From: Microcella sp.
GTDB taxonomy: Bacteria > Actinomycetota > Actinomycetes > Actinomycetales > Microbacteriaceae
Direction: 5' to 3'
Length of the DNA: 54,899 nucleotides
NCBI RefSeq assembly: GCF_030645145.1
Contig: NZ_JAUSMI010000135.1
Span: 1 to 54,899, forward strand
The position numbers and the translations under genes were made by a program. The notes under the pieces are model-generated. The model ran no database searches. It was not told where the DNA came from and saw only the letters and a list, made by a program, of their open reading frames with translations. Below are positions 51,984 through 54,899 of the stretch, in pieces (position 1 is the first letter of the stretch; every line of letters begins with the position of its first letter).

Positions 51984-53381
51984 TCAGCGCGCGAGGCGCC
52001 GCGCCAGCTCGCCCGCGACGCCCACGTAGGTCGCCGGCGTGAGCTCGCGCAGCCGCGCCTTCGCGGCGTCGGAGATGTCGAGACCGTCGACGAACGCCCG
52101 CAGCTCCTCGCCGCCGACGCGGTGGCCGCGCGTGAGCTCCTTGAGCATCGCGTACGGGTCCTCGATCGAGCTGCGCCCGGCGGTGACCTCGGCGCGGATG
52201 ACGGTCTGGATCGCCTCGCCGAGGACCTCCCAGTTGCCGTCGAGATCGCGAGCCAGGGCATCCCGATCGAGATCGATCTCGCCGAGGCCCTTGAGGATGT
52301 TGTCGAGCGCGAGCATCGAGTGCCCGAGGCCGACGCCGATGTTGCGCTGCGCCGACGAGTCGGTGAGGTCGCGCTGCAGTCGGCTCGTCACGAGCGTCGC
52401 CGCGAGCGAGTCGAGCACGGCGGCCGACAGCTCGAGGTTCGCCTCCGCGTTCTCGAAGCGGATCGGGTTGATCTTGTGCGGCATCGTCGACGAGCCCGTC
52501 GCGCCCGGCTGCGGGATCTGCCGGAAGTAGCCCATCGAGATGTACGTCCACACGTCGGTGCAGAGGTTGTGCAGCACGCGGCCGACGTGCGCGACGCGCT
52601 GGTAGAGCTGCGCCTGCCAGTCGTGCGACTCGATCTGCGTCGTGAGCGGGTTCCACGTCAGGCCGAGGCCCTCGACGAACGCCTGCGAGGTCGCGACCCA
52701 GTCGTGCTCGGGGTCGGCGGCGAGGTGGGCCGAGAACGTGCCGGTCGCGCCCGAGAACTTGCCCAGGTACTCGACCTCCTCGATCGAGGCGAGCAGGCGC
52801 TCGAGCCGGTGCACGGTGACGGCGAGCTCCTTGCCCATGGTCGTCGGCGTCGCCGGCTGACCGTGGGTGTGCGCGAGCATCGGCTCGTCTGCGAAGGCGA
52901 GCGCCCGCTCGCGCAGGGCCTCGACGACCGACCGGGCCCGGGGCATCCATACATCGACGATCGCCGCGCGCACGGTGAGGGCGTACGAGAGGTTGTTGAT
53001 GTCCTCGCTCGTGCAGGCGAAATGGGTGAGCTCGGCGATCGACTCGAGACCGAGCTCGGCGAGGCGGTCGCGCACGTGGTACTCGACGGCCTTCACGTCG
53101 TGGCGGGTGACGGCCTCGCGGCGGGCGAGCGAGTCGATGTCGTCCTGCCCGAACCCCGTGACGAGCTCGCGCAGGCTCGCCTTCTGCTCATCGGTCAGGC
53201 GCGCGGCGTCGAACAGCCCGGCATCGGTGAGGTGGATGAGCCACTCGACCTCGACCTGGATGCGCGCGCGGTTGAGCCCGGCCTCCGAGAGGTGCTCCCC
53301 GAGCGCGGCGACCTGGTCGCGGTAGCGGCCGTCGAGCGGGCTGAGGGGCTGGGGGGCGAGGGGCTGCGAGGCGGGGGTCAT
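51984..53381 (-). CDS. purB: Adenylosuccinate lyase
   Basis: Cleaves SAICAR and adenylosuccinate in purine synthesis. 465 residues, the long E. coli-like PurB form. It begins TPASQPLAPQPLSPLDGRYRDQV, has the catalytic-loop signature GSSTMPHKINPIRFEN and the segment THGQPATPTTMGKEL. ATG 53381 with GGGAG upstream is chosen; it overlaps the phosphatase stop (ATGA). The active-site His and Ser (HTHGQ, SSTM) are present. Confidence 0.96.
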   Translation of the reverse strand: MTPASQPLAPQPLSPLDGRYRDQVAALGEHLSEAGLNRARIQVEVEWLIHLTDAGLFDAARLTDEQKASLRELVTGFGQDDIDSLARREAVTRHDVKAVEYHVRDRLAELGLESIAELTHFACTSEDINNLSYALTVRAAIVDVWMPRARSVVEALRERALAFADEPMLAHTHGQPATPTTMGKELAVTVHRLERLLASIEEVEYLGKFSGATGTFSAHLAADPEHDWVATSQAFVEGLGLTWNPLTTQIESHDWQAQLYQRVAHVGRVLHNLCTDVWTYISMGYFRQIPQPGATGSSTMPHKINPIRFENAEANLELSAAVLDSLAATLVTSRLQRDLTDSSAQRNIGVGLGHSMLALDNILKGLGEIDLDRDALARDLDGNWEVLGEAIQTVIRAEVTAGRSSIEDPYAMLKELTRGHRVGGEELRAFVDGLDISDAAKARLRELTPATYVGVAGELARRLAR

Positions 53382-53905
53382 GGGGCTCCCTGTCGGATTC
53401 CGGGTTCGAGCTGGCGGAACAGAGCGGTGCAGGCCCGCTCGATCATCCCGAGCACCGTGTCGAACATCGCGGCGTCGGAGTAGTACGGGTCGGGCACGTC
53501 GAGCTGCGCCTCGTTGTGGGCGGGGTCGAACGACATGAGCAGGTGCACCTTGCTGCGCGCGTCGTCGTCGGGCGCCCAGGTCTTGAGGATCCGCTCGTGG
53601 GTGCGGTCGAAGGCGATGATGAGGTCGAGGTCGGTGAACCAGCGGCTCTCGAACTGGCGCGCGCGGTGCACGTCGCCCTCGTAGCCGCGAGCGCGGAGCG
53701 CCGCGAGCGTGCGCGGATCGCTCGACTCGCCCACGTGCCACTCGCCCGTGCCGGCCGAGCGCACCGAGACCAGGTGCTCCCAGCCGCGCTTGCGGATCAG
53801 CTCGTTGAACACGGCCTCGGCCATGGGCGAGCGGCAGATGTTCCCGGTGCAGACGAAGCAGATCCGGAAGACGCCGGGCACGCCGAGGTCCCGGTCGAAG
53901 CTCAT
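53378..53905 (-). CDS. Low-molecular-weight protein-tyrosine phosphatase
   Basis: A 175-residue phosphatase with the active-site loop VCTGNICRSPMAEAVF (Cys-x5-Arg) at about residues 16-31 and the Asp pair in VPDPYYSDAAMFDTVL near the C-terminus. ATG 53905 is preferred; the frame is open 11 codons upstream but these are unlike the family. It is translated together with purB. The substrate is unknown; such enzymes often oppose bacterial tyrosine kinases, none of which is in the window. Confidence 0.93.
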   Translation of the reverse strand: MSFDRDLGVPGVFRICFVCTGNICRSPMAEAVFNELIRKRGWEHLVSVRSAGTGEWHVGESSDPRTLAALRARGYEGDVHRARQFESRWFTDLDLIIAFDRTHERILKTWAPDDDARSKVHLLMSFDPAHNEAQLDVPDPYYSDAAMFDTVLGMIERACTALFRQLEPGIRQGAP

Positions 53906-54042
53906 GCCCCCATCATCCCCCACTTCCCCCTCCTCCACAGCCGTCGAGGCGGCGATCGGATGCCCCGATCGCGCCCGCCGCGCCGGTCCGGTCGGGCGAC
54001 TGCCGCAACCTGGTCACCCCCACGAGTCGAAGGAGGGCCCCC

Positions 54043-54354
54043 GTGCAGCCGTCGCACCCCCCGCACCCCGATCCGCTCGCCGCGCAGCACGCGGCTCAGG
54101 CGAGCGAGCTGCGTCATCGCGAGCTCGTCGTCAGCGCCGTCGCCGCGCAGGTCGAGTCGGTCATGGCGCTCGTGCGCACGACCGCGCACGACGACCAGTG
54201 GCGCGGCCCCGCCGCGCGCGCGTACGCCCGCGCCGTCGAGAACCGCTTGAGCGGGCTCGTCGACGCCCGCCGCTCGCTCGACACCGCCGGGCAGGCGCTC
54301 GCGTGGGCGCGCTCGCAGGCCGAGACCCGCGCGGCGGCGGCGGCCGGTGGCTGA
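54043..54354 (+). CDS. WXG100-like small helical protein
   Basis: A 103-residue all-helical protein with a central W-R-G (residues 53-55, DQWRGPAARAYARAVE), the helix-turn-helix hallmark of WXG100/ESAT-6-like proteins. The N-terminus is Pro/His-rich. GTG 54043 follows GAAGGAGG. Its stop overlaps the start of the next gene, which carries a W-N-G at the same position. No EccC or other type VII component is in the window, so a secreted role is only inferred. Confidence 0.65.
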   Translation: MQPSHPPHPDPLAAQHAAQASELRHRELVVSAVAAQVESVMALVRTTAHDDQWRGPAARAYARAVENRLSGLVDARRSLDTAGQALAWARSQAETRAAAAAGG

Positions 54355-54899
54355 CGCGCTCCTCATCGGCGGGGGCGGGTCGACGACGGTCGCCTCCGAG
54401 CACCTGCTCGAGGCGCTCGAGCGGCTTCGGCGCGGGTCGGTGACGTGCGCGACGGCCGCCGGGCGGCTCGAGCCGCTCACGTCTCCCCTGCCGGGCGACC
54501 GCTGGAACGGCACGGGGCTGGAGCTCGCGGAGGCCGCGGCGGTGCTGCGCCGGGAGTCGGAGGCGCTCGAGGCGCTCGGCGGGGCGCTGCGCATCGCGAT
54601 CGACGGCTACGGCTGGGCGGAATCCCGCGCCCGATCCTGGCTCGAGGAGGCGATCGCGCCCGTCGCCTCGACGGTCGGCTTCCTCGCCGGCCGCCTCGCC
54701 CTCGGCCTGCTGCCGTCGGTCCTCCCCGTGGTCGCGATCGCGGCCGGGGCGTGGATACTCCTCCCGGCCGCCTCGCGCGAGTCGCTCTCGCGCAGCTCGA
54801 CGGCGGGGGTCGAGCGGCTCACCGGGTCGCTGTTCGACTCGCCCGCCACGACCGAGGCGCTGCGCCTGCTCGCGACCTCGGCCGACGACGCCGTGCTCG
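54347..54899 (+). CDS. Second WXG-like protein with a membrane segment (partial)
   Basis: An open frame from GTG 54347 to the window end (184 codons), cut off at 54899. The first part is helical with W-N-G at residues 53-55 (GDRWNGTGLELAEAAAVLRR), matching the W-R-G spacing of the upstream protein. A hydrophobic stretch (about residues 113-145, GFLAGRLALGLLPSVLPVV) suggests a membrane domain. The upstream stop overlaps the start, so the pair is coupled. Function not recognised. Confidence 0.6.
   Translation, partial: MADALLIGGGGSTTVASEHLLEALERLRRGSVTCATAAGRLEPLTSPLPGDRWNGTGLELAEAAAVLRRESEALEALGGALRIAIDGYGWAESRARSWLEEAIAPVASTVGFLAGRLALGLLPSVLPVVAIAAGAWILLPAASRESLSRSSTAGVERLTGSLFDSPATTEALRLLATSADDAVL

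Overview
The window is a contiguous piece of a high-GC actinobacterial chromosome spanning the replication origin. Gene content and order point to the order Micrococcales, most likely family Microbacteriaceae. The signs are the dnaA/dnaN/recF/dciA/gyrB/gyrA and rpmH/rnpA/yidD/yidC/jag/rsmG/parA/parB blocks around oriC, the fhaA-fhaB-pstP-rodA-pbpA-pknA-pknB cluster, crgA, a class E sortase and a DUF6049 protein. Genus cannot be decided from the sequence alone. Codon use is strongly GC-biased throughout, so very long antisense shadow ORFs are common and were ignored.

Layout. Positions 1-233: two palindromic repeats. 234-3664: copper handling (P-type ATPase, DUF305 lipoprotein, small HMA protein) with two CsoR-like operators. 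3848-6162: lycopene cyclase plus Brp/Blh-type beta-carotene cleavage enzyme, a retinal-making pair. 6159-8709: EamA exporter with its XRE-cupin regulator, a GNAT acetyltransferase and a YaeQ-family protein, then tRNA-Leu. 9057-17984: FHA/phosphatase/SEDS/PBP/two-kinase operon for cell-wall growth and division control. 17988-21370: glutamine amidotransferase, sortase, crgA, rhomboid protease, cyclophilin. 22091-22711: gene-free, repeat-rich stretch. 22712-31019: tRNA-Ala, tRNA-Ile, DUF3566 protein, gyrA, gyrB, dciA, recF, dnaN, all on the minus strand.

31020-31507 is the dnaA-dnaN gap, with two perfect DnaA boxes (oriC). dnaA is on the minus strand. From 33185 to 38133 the plus strand carries rpmH through parB, with two parS sites. 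38173-45882 (minus): ddl, aminotransferase, trxA, trxB, murJ and DUF6049. 45909-51926 (plus): cca, rpsF-ssb-rpsR-rplI, dnaB and two small membrane proteins. 51984-53905 (minus): purB and a low-molecular-weight phosphatase. 54043 to the end: two WXG-like proteins, the second running off the window.

The replication genes form one functional unit: DnaA boxes at oriC, DciA as probable DnaB loader, DnaB itself, clamp, gyrase, SSB and ParABS. The wall genes (PknA/B, PstP, FhaA/B, RodA, PbpA, CrgA, MurJ, Ddl) form another. The most striking observations are an in-frame TAA inside gyrA, a four-copy palindromic repeat family whose stems covary, extra perfect DnaA boxes upstream of dnaB and between crgA and the rhomboid gene, and an rpsF leader that can pair with its own Shine-Dalgarno.
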